A DNA stretch of 64,000 nucleotides from CAWGOF01 sp963824225. GTDB taxonomy: Bacteria > Acidobacteriota > Polarisedimenticolia > Polarisedimenticolales > Polarisedimenticolaceae. Both the position numbers and the translations under genes were made by a program. Where the stretch lies: NCBI GenBank assembly GCA_963824225.1, contig CAWGOF010000003.1, positions 186,001-250,000 on the forward strand, read 5' to 3'. Under the pieces are notes generated by a model, which saw nothing but the letters and a program-made list of their open reading frames with translations, ran no database searches and was not told where the DNA came from. This document shows positions 1 to 8,257 of the stretch, in pieces (position 1 is the first letter of the stretch; the number at the start of each line of letters is the position of its first letter).

Positions 1-366
1 CACCTTGTCCAGCTCACGCAGCCGCTCCATCACGCGCTCGCCGATGCGGCTCGACGGGACCTCGCGATCCGCGCTGTCGGCCACGAGCTGCTCGATCTCC
101 TCGACCAGCGCATCGAGCGCCTTGGCCGAGACCGGCCGCTTCTCGCACGCGCGATGGATCCCGGCCATCAGCTTCGAGCGGTCGAACGCTTCGCGGCGTC
201 CGTCTTTCTTGACCACGAGGTACGGAATCTCTTCGATGCGCTCGTAGGACGTGAACCGCCGACCGCAGTCGAGGCACTCCCTCCGGCGCCGGATCGAGTC
301 GCCCGCGCCGCTCTCGCGCGAGTCGACGACCTTGTCCTTGGTCTTGCTGCAGAACGGACACTTCAC
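1..366 (-). CDS. nrdR: Transcriptional repressor NrdR (3' end cut by window edge)
   Basis: NrdR represses ribonucleotide reductase genes by binding NrdR boxes through a zinc ribbon and sensing ATP/dATP with an ATP-cone. The visible 122 residues begin at a GTG and show the zinc ribbon (Cys3, Cys6, Cys31, Cys34; CPFC and CLDC) followed by the start of the ATP-cone (VVKKDGRREAFDRSK). About the last 30 residues of a normal ~150-residue protein lie beyond the left edge. The GTG overlaps the TGA of the upstream membrane-protein gene by four bases (GTGA), so the two are probably translated together. Family assignment is secure; the target genes are not in the window. Confidence 0.95.
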   Translation of the reverse strand, partial: MKCPFCSKTKDKVVDSRESGAGDSIRRRRECLDCGRRFTSYERIEEIPYLVVKKDGRREAFDRSKLMAGIHRACEKRPVSAKALDALVEEIEQLVADSADREVPSSRIGERVMERLRELDKV

Positions 367-1403
367 GATACGTTCTCTGCAACGGCGCTCGGGGCACCGG
401 GCGTCCCCATCCGTCGCATCCTCTGCGCCGTCGCTCGGATGTCGTGCCACGAGATCCCTTCGGTCCACAGCAGCGTGCAGCCGGTGACCAGGATCGGAAC
501 CGTGATCAGGACGTGGATCACGAGTCCCGCGCTGACGGCGACGGACTCGGCGATGCCGAACGCGACGAGACCGACCTTCATCGCCCCATGGTAGCCGCCT
601 GCCCCGCCGGGGGTCGGCAGCGCGACGCCGAGCGCGAGCATCGGCAAAATCACGAGCACCGCCCCGAACGACAGCTCGGCCCCGACCGCGCGGATGCCGA
701 GCCACGTGCCGAGCGCGATCGACAGCCACGCCGCGAGGCTGTGGAACGCGACCCGCACGGCCAGTCGAGGACGAGCCAGCGCCGTCGCGCCGTGCGAGAC
801 CTCGACCGCCATGTGCGCGATCCAGCGCAGCGCGCGGGGTCCCCGCTCGATCCGTGGACCGAGCGCGGGCGACCAACGCGCCAGGGCGAGCATCGCGGCA
901 AGCCCGACCGCGGCCCCGACGACGAGCACGACCGACCCTCGACGCAGCAGGTCGGCGTGCTGGGCCGCGGGTCCCACGAGCGGCGTCGTGAAGCTCCCCA
1001 CGGCGAACAGCGCGGCGAGCGTCGCGGCATCGAGCAGACGGTCGGCCACGACGGTCCCGATGCACGGCCCGAGAGGCACCTTCGCGCGGCTCGAGAGCAG
1101 AAGGGGACGGACCAGCTCGCCGAGCCTACCGGGCACCGCCCAGGTCGTCAGATACCCGACCACGACGGCGACGAACGCCGCGCGAAACGATACGTCGGCG
1201 GCCGTCGGCGCGAGAAGCGCCCGCCAGCGCCAGACGCGGAACACGTTGTGGCCGAAGTTCAGCACGGCACAGCCGATCAGCAGCGCCGGCGATGCCGACG
1301 CGACCTGCCGCACGACTGCGGCTGGATCCGTCCCCCGGAGGACCCACGCGAACAACAGCGCAGCGAGGAGGAGCCCACCGGCGTACTTGACACCCTCCTT
1401 CAC
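363..1403 (-). CDS. UPF0104 / lysylphosphatidylglycerol-synthase-type flippase-like membrane protein
   Basis: A 346-residue integral membrane protein with many hydrophobic segments, starting at residues 8-25 and continuing to about 320. It matches the membrane domain family (UPF0104, LPG_synthase_TM) found in lipid-head-group transferases and flippases. The family signature region around VVGYLTTWAVPGRLGELVRP (about residues 80-100) is present. No C-terminal aminoacyl-transferase domain follows, so lysyl-lipid synthesis is unlikely; a transport or lipid-associated role is inference. Translation starts at a GTG just after a GGGGGAGG stretch. It has its own promoter and is coupled to nrdR downstream. 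Confidence 0.85.
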   Translation of the reverse strand: MKEGVKYAGGLLLAALLFAWVLRGTDPAAVVRQVASASPALLIGCAVLNFGHNVFRVWRWRALLAPTAADVSFRAAFVAVVVGYLTTWAVPGRLGELVRPLLLSSRAKVPLGPCIGTVVADRLLDAATLAALFAVGSFTTPLVGPAAQHADLLRRGSVVLVVGAAVGLAAMLALARWSPALGPRIERGPRALRWIAHMAVEVSHGATALARPRLAVRVAFHSLAAWLSIALGTWLGIRAVGAELSFGAVLVILPMLALGVALPTPGGAGGYHGAMKVGLVAFGIAESVAVSAGLVIHVLITVPILVTGCTLLWTEGISWHDIRATAQRMRRMGTPGAPSAVAENVS

Positions 1404-1439
1404 GAGCCTCCCCCGACCCGGCCCGACGATCCGGCGGTG

Positions 1440-1468
1440 AATCTAGGCCAGGCTTCCCAGCAGGTCAA
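1440..1468 (-). promoter_or_regulatory. Sigma-70-type promoter for the UPF0104-nrdR unit
   Basis: On the minus strand TTGACC (1468-1463) is followed by 17 bases and TAGATT (1445-1440). The transcript would start near 1433, about 30 bases before the GTG at 1403. It lies just downstream of the rqcH stop. Confidence 0.75.
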
Positions 1469-1527
1469 CACGAAGTGGGTCATCTTTTCGCGAACGTGGC
1501 GCAAGTTTTCGGGCGCGGGCGGCACGA

Positions 1528-3237
1528 TCAGGACTCCGACGGGGTCGCCGGTCGTATCCGAAGCACATCGAACCTCTTCAACACGACCGTTCCGGCCGGC
1601 GCGCCGCGCCGTCGCCGCACGAACTTGCGCCGGGTCCACTGGACGTCGACGGCCGGCGACTCGCGCGCCTCGCTGTACCACGCGGCGATCGCCGCGGCGA
1701 AGTGCAACGCGTCGCGGTCGGGCTCGCCCGACCCCGGCTGCCGGCGGAGGATCACGTGGGTTCCACGAACTCCGAGCGCATGGAGCCAGACGTCCTCCGC
1801 GGCCGCGAGACGAAACGTGACGCGCTCGTTACCCGCAGCGCTCCTCCCGGCGAGAACGATCGCTCCGCCGGGACCGCGGAACGTCCGGACGCCGAGGGTC
1901 CGCGGGGCCATCGGTCGACCGGTCCTTCCTGCGCGTCTCGCCGGCTCGATCGCCACACCGAGCTCGACCAGTGCGCGCTCCAACCGATCGACCGAGTCGG
2001 GATCGCTCGCGTCCGCGGCCGGCGTGGTGCGCAGACGGTCCCACCGCTCCTCGAGGCTCCGTAGGCGGGTTCGTGCGTGCTCGCGACCGCGCACCGCACG
2101 AGAGTGGAGCCGGAAGCACTCGTTGGCGTACGCCGCGAGCGACACACCCGGACGCACCGGGATCACCAGGTCCGCACCGTCGATCGAGTACGGGTCCGGA
2201 ACGCGAACCCCGTCGCCGACCCGGACCGCGCGGGACAGGCCCGCGAGAAGTGCCTCGCCGCGAAGCCGATGGACGTTGGGATCGGCGAACGTATCGAGAT
2301 CGCCCCGCACGCCTCCGATCGCGCTCGACAACCGGCGATCCTCCCCCGCGAGAAGCGACTGCAGCGCCGTTACGCGCTGTCGCAACCGGTCGAGGCGGTC
2401 GAGCGCTTCGTGGTACAGGCCGACGGTCGCCGCGGGATCGGGGCCGCGAAACGGAGCCAGACCCTCGGGCACGCTCTCCGGAGCCCAGGGCAGGAGACGC
2501 ATGCGCTCCGGTTGCGTGACGCGAGGGTCCGCATCCGCGAGCACGAGCGGCTCGAGACCGCCGTCCTCGACCCTCGCCAGCCGGCTCGCAAGGACCGATC
2601 CCACGCTCCCGCCTGTCGAGCGCGCCTCGTCGACGACGAGACGCGCCGTCTCGTCGCCGACGCCGAAGATCGATCGACCGAGTACCGCCGCGAGATCGAG
2701 GCTGTCGCCTCGCAACTGCGCGACCCGCCGGTCGATCTCGCTCGCGAGCAAGCCCCGCGGGTCGGGTAGGCCAGGTCCGGGCGCCTGGGAGTACGGTTGG
2801 CCGACGATGAGCGGCGGGTTGGTGGCGCGCGGAAGACGCGCCGCTGCTTGGAGCGTCCCATCCGGTCCAACGGCGATCAGATTGGCCCGGTGCCGTGCAA
2901 CGAGCGCCAGGAGCTCATGCCCATCGGCGAAGCGCATCGCGATTCGCCGATCGCCCGGGGCCAGCGTGAGGTCGAGTAGGCGCAGACCCTTCAGTTCGCG
3001 CCGGATCGCGTCGCCGCCGGGGCTCGATTGCTGCGATCGCGGCCACCTCGACCATCCTCGCCCGATCCACGGTCGGATGGGATCGATCGACACGATGACC
3101 GAGAGCCCACGCTCTCCCGGGGCAACGAAGAGGAGGCGAAACCGTGAGCCGTCCTGTCGCACATCCTCGAGCGTCGAGCCGCCGAGTTGCTCTCCCAGCG
3201 CGCGGACGACGGCGATCAGAACCGTCAGGTCCATCAT
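1528..3237 (-). CDS. rqcH: RqcH / NFACT-family ribosome quality-control protein
   Basis: RqcH binds stalled 50S subunits carrying peptidyl-tRNA and recruits tRNA-Ala to add C-terminal alanine tails that mark the nascent chain for proteolysis. This 569-residue protein has the NFACT-N (FbpA-type) domain over roughly the first 200 residues, a helical and coiled-coil middle, and an NFACT-R (DUF814) domain near residues 440-530. Asp96-Arg97 in LAPGDRRIAMRF sits where the essential DR motif of RqcH is found, which favours a working RqcH. NFACT-R hallmarks include DVWLHALGVRGTHVILR and the basic VRRRRGAPAGTVVL tail. It lies 72 bases after carD, with a strong hairpin between. Confidence 0.88.
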   Translation of the reverse strand: MMDLTVLIAVVRALGEQLGGSTLEDVRQDGSRFRLLFVAPGERGLSVIVSIDPIRPWIGRGWSRWPRSQQSSPGGDAIRRELKGLRLLDLTLAPGDRRIAMRFADGHELLALVARHRANLIAVGPDGTLQAAARLPRATNPPLIVGQPYSQAPGPGLPDPRGLLASEIDRRVAQLRGDSLDLAAVLGRSIFGVGDETARLVVDEARSTGGSVGSVLASRLARVEDGGLEPLVLADADPRVTQPERMRLLPWAPESVPEGLAPFRGPDPAATVGLYHEALDRLDRLRQRVTALQSLLAGEDRRLSSAIGGVRGDLDTFADPNVHRLRGEALLAGLSRAVRVGDGVRVPDPYSIDGADLVIPVRPGVSLAAYANECFRLHSRAVRGREHARTRLRSLEERWDRLRTTPAADASDPDSVDRLERALVELGVAIEPARRAGRTGRPMAPRTLGVRTFRGPGGAIVLAGRSAAGNERVTFRLAAAEDVWLHALGVRGTHVILRRQPGSGEPDRDALHFAAAIAAWYSEARESPAVDVQWTRRKFVRRRRGAPAGTVVLKRFDVLRIRPATPSES

Positions 3238-3254
3238 TTCTTCCGAAGACGACG

Positions 3255-3278
3255 ACGCCCGGCTCGAAGGCCGGGCGT
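3255..3278 (-). terminator. Nine-base-pair hairpin between carD and rqcH
   Basis: ACGCCCGGC (3255-3263) and GCCGGGCGT (3270-3278) form a perfect 9-bp stem with a six-base loop. It is 18 bases before the rqcH start. There is no long U-tract, so it may be a weak terminator or an attenuator or processing site. Confidence 0.6.
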
Positions 3279-3309
3279 TCCTGGGACGGGCCGATCGCTC
3301 GTCGCGCGG

Positions 3310-3834
3310 TCAGTGCTCGACCTTGATCTTCGCACCCTTCAGGCTCTCGCCAAGAGCGTCGTCGATCTGGACCTCCACGTCCTCGGACTTCTTGCCGCTC
3401 GCCTCGGCGAGCTCGGACACGAGGAGGAACCTCGCCCGGTCGAGCATCTTTCGCTCACGGTAGGACAGAGGCTTGACCTCGTTGAGCATGGTCAGGCTCT
3501 TCAAGACGTCCGCTACGGCGCGGATGTCACCGGTGCGCATCTTCTCCGAGTTCGCCTGAAACCGCCCCTTCCAGTCGTCGTACGTCTTGACCTCACCCTC
3601 GCGCAGGGCCTTCAGCACGTGACCGGTCTCGCGACGGGTCAGCACCTTGCGCAGCCCCACCGCGCGGATGTTCTCGACCGGCACCATGACCGTGCTGTCA
3701 GTCGCGACGATGCGCAGGCAGTAGAACGACGACTCGATGTTGCCAATCGACCGACGCGTCACCTGCTCGATGATCCCGACCCCGTGGTTCGGGTACACGA
3801 CCTTGTCGCCGATCTTGAAGGACATAATGGGCAT
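3310..3834 (-). CDS. carD: CarD-family RNA-polymerase-binding transcription regulator
   Basis: CarD proteins bind the RNA polymerase beta subunit through an N-terminal Tudor-like domain and stabilise open promoter complexes with a basic C-terminal helical domain. The 174-residue protein begins with the typical FKIGDKVVYPNHGVGIIE (residues 6-23), followed by the polymerase-interaction segment ending near VPVENIRAVGLRKV, then the helical part with LSYRERKMLDRARFLLVSEL. Length and order fit the family. The first ATG is chosen; a second ATG three codons later is possible. It has its own strong promoter. In other high-GC bacteria CarD supports rRNA and housekeeping promoters. Confidence 0.95.
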   Translation of the reverse strand: MPIMSFKIGDKVVYPNHGVGIIEQVTRRSIGNIESSFYCLRIVATDSTVMVPVENIRAVGLRKVLTRRETGHVLKALREGEVKTYDDWKGRFQANSEKMRTGDIRAVADVLKSLTMLNEVKPLSYRERKMLDRARFLLVSELAEASGKKSEDVEVQIDDALGESLKGAKIKVEH

Positions 3835-3890
3835 GGCGTTCTCGCTCTACGGAGTCGGCACTGGGATGGGAGGGGCGAACACGCGGTTGC

Positions 3891-3919
3891 ATGATAGCCG
3901 TAATTGCGAGAATCGTCAA
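3891..3919 (-). promoter_or_regulatory. carD promoter
   Basis: On the minus strand TTGACG (3919-3914), a 17-base spacer and TATCAT (3896-3891). Predicted start near 3884, giving a leader of about 50 bases to carD. It sits in an A/T-rich patch between carD and the divergent tRNA-Leu. Confidence 0.8.
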
Positions 3920-3988
3920 CAACTTAAACTCCCCAGCCCCGCGCACGGCACCGACCGCCGCGTATACGATAGAATCGCGCGGCGCCGG

Positions 3989-4074
3989 GCCGGAGTGGCG
4001 GAATGGCAGACGCAGGGGACTCAAAATCCCCCGCTCTTCGGGGCGTGTGGGTTCAACTCCCACCTCCGGCACCA
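3989..4074 (+). tRNA. tRNA-Leu (CAA)
   Basis: An 86-base tRNA with acceptor stem GCCGGAG/CTCCGGC, anticodon loop CTCAAAA (anticodon CAA), a long variable arm (class II), T-loop GTTCAACTC, discriminator A and an encoded CCA end (4072-4074). A TAGAAT hexamer at 3970-3975 could be its -10 element, but no good -35 was seen. Confidence 0.97.
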
Positions 4075-4092
4075 AAGCGCGTGAACCGCGGG

Positions 4093-4121
4093 TTGATCCG
4101 ACGGTCCGCCAGGCCTAGGCT
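4093..4121 (+). promoter_or_regulatory. pepF promoter, giving a leaderless start
   Basis: TTGATC (4093-4098), 17 bases, TAGGCT (4116-4121). The expected transcription start, about seven bases after the -10 box, falls on the GTG at 4128, so the mRNA is probably leaderless. Confidence 0.65.
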
Positions 4122-4127
4122 TTCCGG

Positions 4128-5931
4128 GTGGTGACCACGGCCGCTCCTCGGACCGAGAGCTGGAACCTCGACGAGCTGTTCGCCGACGCTCGCGCGCTTG
4201 CCGAGGCCGAGGGCTCGCTCGAGGAACGGATTCCGGCCCTCGCGCGATTCGCCGGCCACCTCGGGGAGTCGGCCGCCGTCCTGGCCGACGCGCTCGACTC
4301 GATCGTCGAGGTCCACCAAGCGCTCGCGTTGCTGCGCACCTACGTTGGGCTGCGGTCGGACCTCGACACGCGAGTTCCGGCGGCCCAGGGTGCCCGCGAG
4401 CGGATCGACCTGCTCGCGGTCGAGTTCGGGAGCGCAACCGCCTACCTGCGCCCCGAGATCCTGGGCTTGCCGCCCGGAACGGTCGAGCGATTCCTCGCGC
4501 TCGAGCCCGCTCTGGCGCCCCACGCGTTCCTGTTGCGGGACATCGAGCGCCGGCGCCCCCACGTCCTGGGCGCAGGCGAGGAGCGGATCCTGTCGGCGAG
4601 CTCGATGCTCGGATCGACCCCTCCGGCGATGTTCGAGCTGTTGAACAACGCGGAGCTGCCGCGGCCCGAGGTCGTGCTGTCCGACGGCGAGGCGGTCCGG
4701 CTGACGCCGGTGGCGTTTCAAGCGCAGCGCGTCCGGACGGTCCGCGCCGATCGTGAGGTCGTCTTTCCGGCGTACTTCGGCGCCTATGCCGCGTTTCGCG
4801 AGACGCTCGGATGCAACTTGTTCGGCACGGTGAAGAGCCACGTGTTCCGCACGCGGGCCCGGGGCTATCCGTCGTGCGTCGCCGCGGCGCTCGATCCCGA
4901 TGCGGTCCCGGTGTCGGTGTACCGCAGGCTGATCGAGCAGGTCCGGCTGCACCTGCCGGTGCTCCACCGGTACTTCGGTCTGCGGGCCCGCGCCCTCGGG
5001 CTGGCGCAGCTGCGCTACTCCGACCTGCACTGCCCTCTCGGGCTGCACGCGCCGAGGACCTACGATCCCGCCGCGGCGCGAGCGGTCGTCGAACGGAGCC
5101 TCGAGCCGCTCGGCACGCGCTACGGCCAGGAGCTGGCCCGCGCGTTCGACGGCCGGTGGATCGACTGGCACCCGGCGACCGGCAAGCGCGCCGGCGCGTA
5201 CGCGAACGGGTGCGCCTACGCCGTCCATCCCTACGTCCTCCTCAACTTCACCCGCGACTTCGAGAGCGTCTCAACCCTGGCCCACGAGCTGGGCCACGCG
5301 ATGCATTCGCACTTCAGCAACGCGGCCCAGCCGTACGCCACAGCGGACTACTCGATCTTCGTCGCCGAGGTGGCCTCGACCCTGAACGAGACCCTGTTGC
5401 AGGAGCACGTGCAGTCGGCGGCGCGCGACACGGACGAGCGGCGGTTCCTGCTCGGCACGTTCCTCGACGGGGCGCGCGCGACGCTGTTCCGCCAGACGAT
5501 GTTCGCCGAGTTCGAGCTGTCGATCCATGAGCGGGTCGAGCGTGGAGAGGCCCTGACCGGCGAGGATCTGAGCGCCAGCTACCTGGACCTGCTGCGCGAG
5601 TACCACGGTCATGCGCAGGGGGTCGTGCACGTCGACGACACGTACGCCGTCGAGTGGGCCAGCGTTCCGCACTTCCACTACGACTTCTACGTCTACCAGT
5701 ACGCGACCGGGATCGTCGCCGCGATGGCGCTCGCCGAGCAGATCCTGAGCCAGGGCCGCGCAGCCGCCGAGCGGTACATTCGAGTTCCTGTCCGCCGGCG
5801 GATCGGACTATCCGCTCGCGCTCCTGCGACGCGCGGGCGTCGATCTCGAGCGCCCGGAGCCGTACGCGCTGGCGATCGCGGCGCTCGAGCGCCGCCTCGA
5901 CGCACTCGAAGCGCTCCTCGGCTCGAGCTAG
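4128..5931 (+). CDS. pepF: M3-family oligoendopeptidase (PepF-like), one frame break
   Basis: A zinc metallopeptidase that cleaves short peptides in the cytoplasm. About 600 residues with the M3 signature: HELGH at residues 386-390 (AHELGHAMHSHFS), the downstream acidic ligand region (SIFVAEVASTLNETLL) and the substrate-binding HFHYDFYVYQYATG motif near residue 520. The frame is broken near 5779 by an extra T (tacatTcgag); removing it restores EFLSAGGSDYPLALLRRAG and a normal end at a TAG at 5929-5931. Two adjacent GTG codons (4128, 4131) are possible starts; no Shine-Dalgarno is present, in keeping with a leaderless mRNA. Its stop shares CTAG with the convergent neighbour. Confidence 0.9.
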
Positions 5932-7427
5932 CCCGGTTCGCGCAGAACGACGCGGCGCGCGCGCGGGTCGATGACGAGCACCGTTCCGTCGAGGAGATCC
6001 ATGCCGATATACCCCGCGATCTCGACGCCGCCGAGGCGACTGCGCGTGTCGAGATCGGCCGCCAGGAGCTGCGGGTCCCGGCTCGCGCGTCCGAGCAGCT
6101 CGAGCTGGACGTTCTCGACTCGCCGCACGCCCGAGATCGTGCCCCCGTAGCCGCGAGCCGGGGCGCGGTCGGTGACCTGCGCGCCGGGGACACGGGCCAG
6201 ATAGTCGAAGTCGAGGACGCTCTGCGTCGCTCCCGTGTCGAGCAGGAACAGGCCCGGGGGTGCGCCCCGTGCCGCGGCGGATACCAGGATCTGGCCCGCC
6301 ACGGTCCAGTACGGGACCCCGACGACGGGCTCGGTGACCTCGTGATCGAGCGTGAGCCTCCCGCCACGCAGATCGAGGACCCAGCGGTATTCGTCGAGCA
6401 CGCCGGGGCCGAGGACCCCGAGGTACCGGCCCTGCGGGTCGAGCTCGACCGACGTCGTCGAAACGAGCGCATCGAGAAACTGCAGCCCGTCGAGCGCGAA
6501 CGACGGAACGACCCCTCGACCGGAGCGATGCTTCCCCGCTCCGCCACCGCCGAACGCCGTCTCCTCCGACAGGGGCTCGAAGCCGCCGCGGCGCGCCGCG
6601 CGATCGACGAGGAACACGCCTCCGCTGCCCGTGTCGACGAGCAGGCGCACGGGGCGACGCTTCGGGCCGAGACGCGCCGACACGGTCCAGGCCGCAGGGA
6701 CTCCGCTCGGTCCGACGAGCGGCTGGAGCCGCAGGACGATCGTCTCGGGCGCGGCGAGCGCGCGCCACACCTGCCGCTCGCCGAGCGCCTCGAGGCCGCG
6801 CAGCGTGCCACGCGCGCCTTCGCGGCGATCCTCGTCGTCGAGCGCGCCGATCTCGAGGTACCGCGCGAGGCGCTCGGCCGCTTCCGCGCGCGTGGTCGTC
6901 GCCTCGGCCGAGCGCAGCACGAGCCGCGCGTCCGCCGGATCGGAGGCGAGCGCCCGGCGCATCAGCTCGGTCGCCTCCGCGCCGCCACCTTCGGCCAGTC
7001 GGATCAGACCGAGGACGGTCAGGCCGCGCGGCGTCAGGGCGCCCGACGCCGCGTGTCGAGCGAGCACCTCCCGCGCCTCCTCGAGCGCACCACTCCGGTA
7101 GAGCGCCGCGCCGACGGCGGATGCGAGCACGCCATGCTCTCGGCCGCGGTCTCCCAGACCGTGGGCCGCGTCGAGCGCTTCGACCCACCGATCGGCGTCG
7201 ATCCACGCTTCGATCCGACCGGCGATCGCCCGCTCCTCGCCGGCCGATCGAGCGAGGATCGCGCTGAACGCGTCGGCCGCCTCGCGCGCCCGGCAGGCAC
7301 GCAAGAGCGCCTCCGCGCGATCGATCTCGTCCGATCCGGTCTGTGCCGCAGCGTCGGGCGCCAGGAGTCCGCATGCGCAGGCGAGCACGACACGCCCCAT
7401 GCGTGCCGCGACGCGCTCACGGCCCAT
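5928..7427 (-). CDS. Secreted TPR-containing aspartic protease with two retropepsin-like motifs
   Basis: A 499-residue protein with a probable signal peptide (residues 10-29, ending in AAAQ), TPR-like helical repeats over about residues 35-215, then two retropepsin-like halves. Each half has its own D-T-G motif: LLVDTGSGGVFLV near residue 265 and LFLLDTGATQSVLDF near 395. Each is followed by a hydrophobic-hydrophobic-Gly region, such as GYIGMDLLDGTVLVI near 475. Known retropepsins need two D-T-G motifs, usually from a dimer, so a one-chain protease is a reasonable inference. Start: ATG after GGGGAG. It overlaps the upstream phosphoesterase gene by 11 bases. Substrate unknown. Confidence 0.75.
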   Translation of the reverse strand: MGRERVAARMGRVVLACACGLLAPDAAAQTGSDEIDRAEALLRACRAREAADAFSAILARSAGEERAIAGRIEAWIDADRWVEALDAAHGLGDRGREHGVLASAVGAALYRSGALEEAREVLARHAASGALTPRGLTVLGLIRLAEGGGAEATELMRRALASDPADARLVLRSAEATTTRAEAAERLARYLEIGALDDEDRREGARGTLRGLEALGERQVWRALAAPETIVLRLQPLVGPSGVPAAWTVSARLGPKRRPVRLLVDTGSGGVFLVDRAARRGGFEPLSEETAFGGGGAGKHRSGRGVVPSFALDGLQFLDALVSTTSVELDPQGRYLGVLGPGVLDEYRWVLDLRGGRLTLDHEVTEPVVGVPYWTVAGQILVSAAARGAPPGLFLLDTGATQSVLDFDYLARVPGAQVTDRAPARGYGGTISGVRRVENVQLELLGRASRDPQLLAADLDTRSRLGGVEIAGYIGMDLLDGTVLVIDPRARRVVLREPG

Positions 7428-8145
7428 CCGGCGCTCCCCTCGTCACCGCCGCGATCTCGACCGGCGCGAAGCCCACGGCGTCCGCGGCGACGAACTCGAA
7501 CCGGATCCCGGCCCTCTCGCCGCGGATCGCTAGGCGGTGATCGTCGCCGTGCAGGTGGCCATAGACGCACACGCGCACGGCTCCGCGGTGCAGGACCTCG
7601 ACCACGTCGCTCGGCTCGCGCCCCTCGAGCCACGGCGGGAAGTGCACGAGCGCGAGACGCGGCGTGAGGCGATCGAACCGTTCGTCCGCGTTGGCGATCG
7701 ACGCTCGCAGCCGCTCGAGCTCGCGGCGAAAGATGCGCGTGTCCGAGGGCTCGGCGTGCGGGTCGCGCGGGTCGGTCCAGCCGCGTGCGCCGACGACGAC
7801 GAACGTCCCGGCGCGATGCGCGTCGTTGTGCAGCAGGTCGATTCCGGGCGAGAGGATCTGCCGGACCTTGCCGGCGCTCGACCACCAGCTGTCGTGGTTG
7901 CCCCGCAAGAGCAGCTTTCGTCCGGGCCGCGCGGCGATCCACGCCAGGTCCGGCGCAGCCTGCTCCAGGTTCCGGGCCCACGACAGATCGCCGGCCAGCA
8001 GTACGTGGTCGTCGGGTCCGACCCGCCGATCCCACTCCCGGGCCATGCGGACGGAATGATCGCGCCACGTCTCGCCGAACACGTCCATCGGCTTGTCACC
8101 CGTGCCCGACAGGTGCAGATCGGCGAGCGCGAACAGCTTGGCCAT
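7417..8145 (-). CDS. Calcineurin-like metallophosphoesterase
   Basis: A 242-residue two-metal phosphoesterase. Metal-binding motifs appear in the standard order: DLHL (D9-H11), GDLSWARN near residue 52, GNHDSWW near 82, a histidine in LVHFPPW near 165 and GHLHGD near 198. The fold covers the whole chain and no other domain is present. Families of this type act on nucleotides, nucleic acids, lipids or proteins, and nothing here decides the substrate. It precedes and overlaps the secreted aspartic protease gene. A TAGAAT box at 8181-8176 (minus strand) may be its -10; no good -35 is visible. Confidence 0.85.
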   Translation of the reverse strand: MAKLFALADLHLSGTGDKPMDVFGETWRDHSVRMAREWDRRVGPDDHVLLAGDLSWARNLEQAAPDLAWIAARPGRKLLLRGNHDSWWSSAGKVRQILSPGIDLLHNDAHRAGTFVVVGARGWTDPRDPHAEPSDTRIFRRELERLRASIANADERFDRLTPRLALVHFPPWLEGREPSDVVEVLHRGAVRVCVYGHLHGDDHRLAIRGERAGIRFEFVAADAVGFAPVEIAAVTRGAPDGP

Positions 8146-8242
8146 GGGTCGTCGAATCGTGAATGCGGTCGGGCGATTCTAGGCGAGAGCGCTCACCCGG
8201 CGCCATGGACGACGGCGACTGGCGGCGGATCGATGCCTCGGG

Positions 8243-8251
8243 TGGCAGAAT
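8243..8251 (+). promoter_or_regulatory. Extended -10 element directly before the HEXXH protein gene
   Basis: TGG-CAGAAT (8243-8251) ends six bases before the ATG at 8258, so transcription would begin about at the start codon. No clear -35 or Shine-Dalgarno is present. Confidence 0.4.
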
Positions 8252-8257
8252 GTCGGG

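Noticed and set aside
444..1820. Long plus-strand frames opposite the UPF0104 gene and rqcH
   Set aside because: Shadows caused by high GC; Arg/Pro-rich without domains, opposite recognisable proteins.
3984..4074. Mobile-element or integrase signals at the tRNA-Leu and tRNA-Phe 3' ends
   Set aside because: No integrase, no repeated tRNA 3' end and no base-composition change were seen next to either tRNA.
5940..7667. A plus-strand open frame that runs on from pepF across the aspartic protease and phosphoesterase genes
   Set aside because: It is opened by the extra T near 5779 and then reads antisense to two well-supported genes; the translation is Arg/Ala-rich with no motif.
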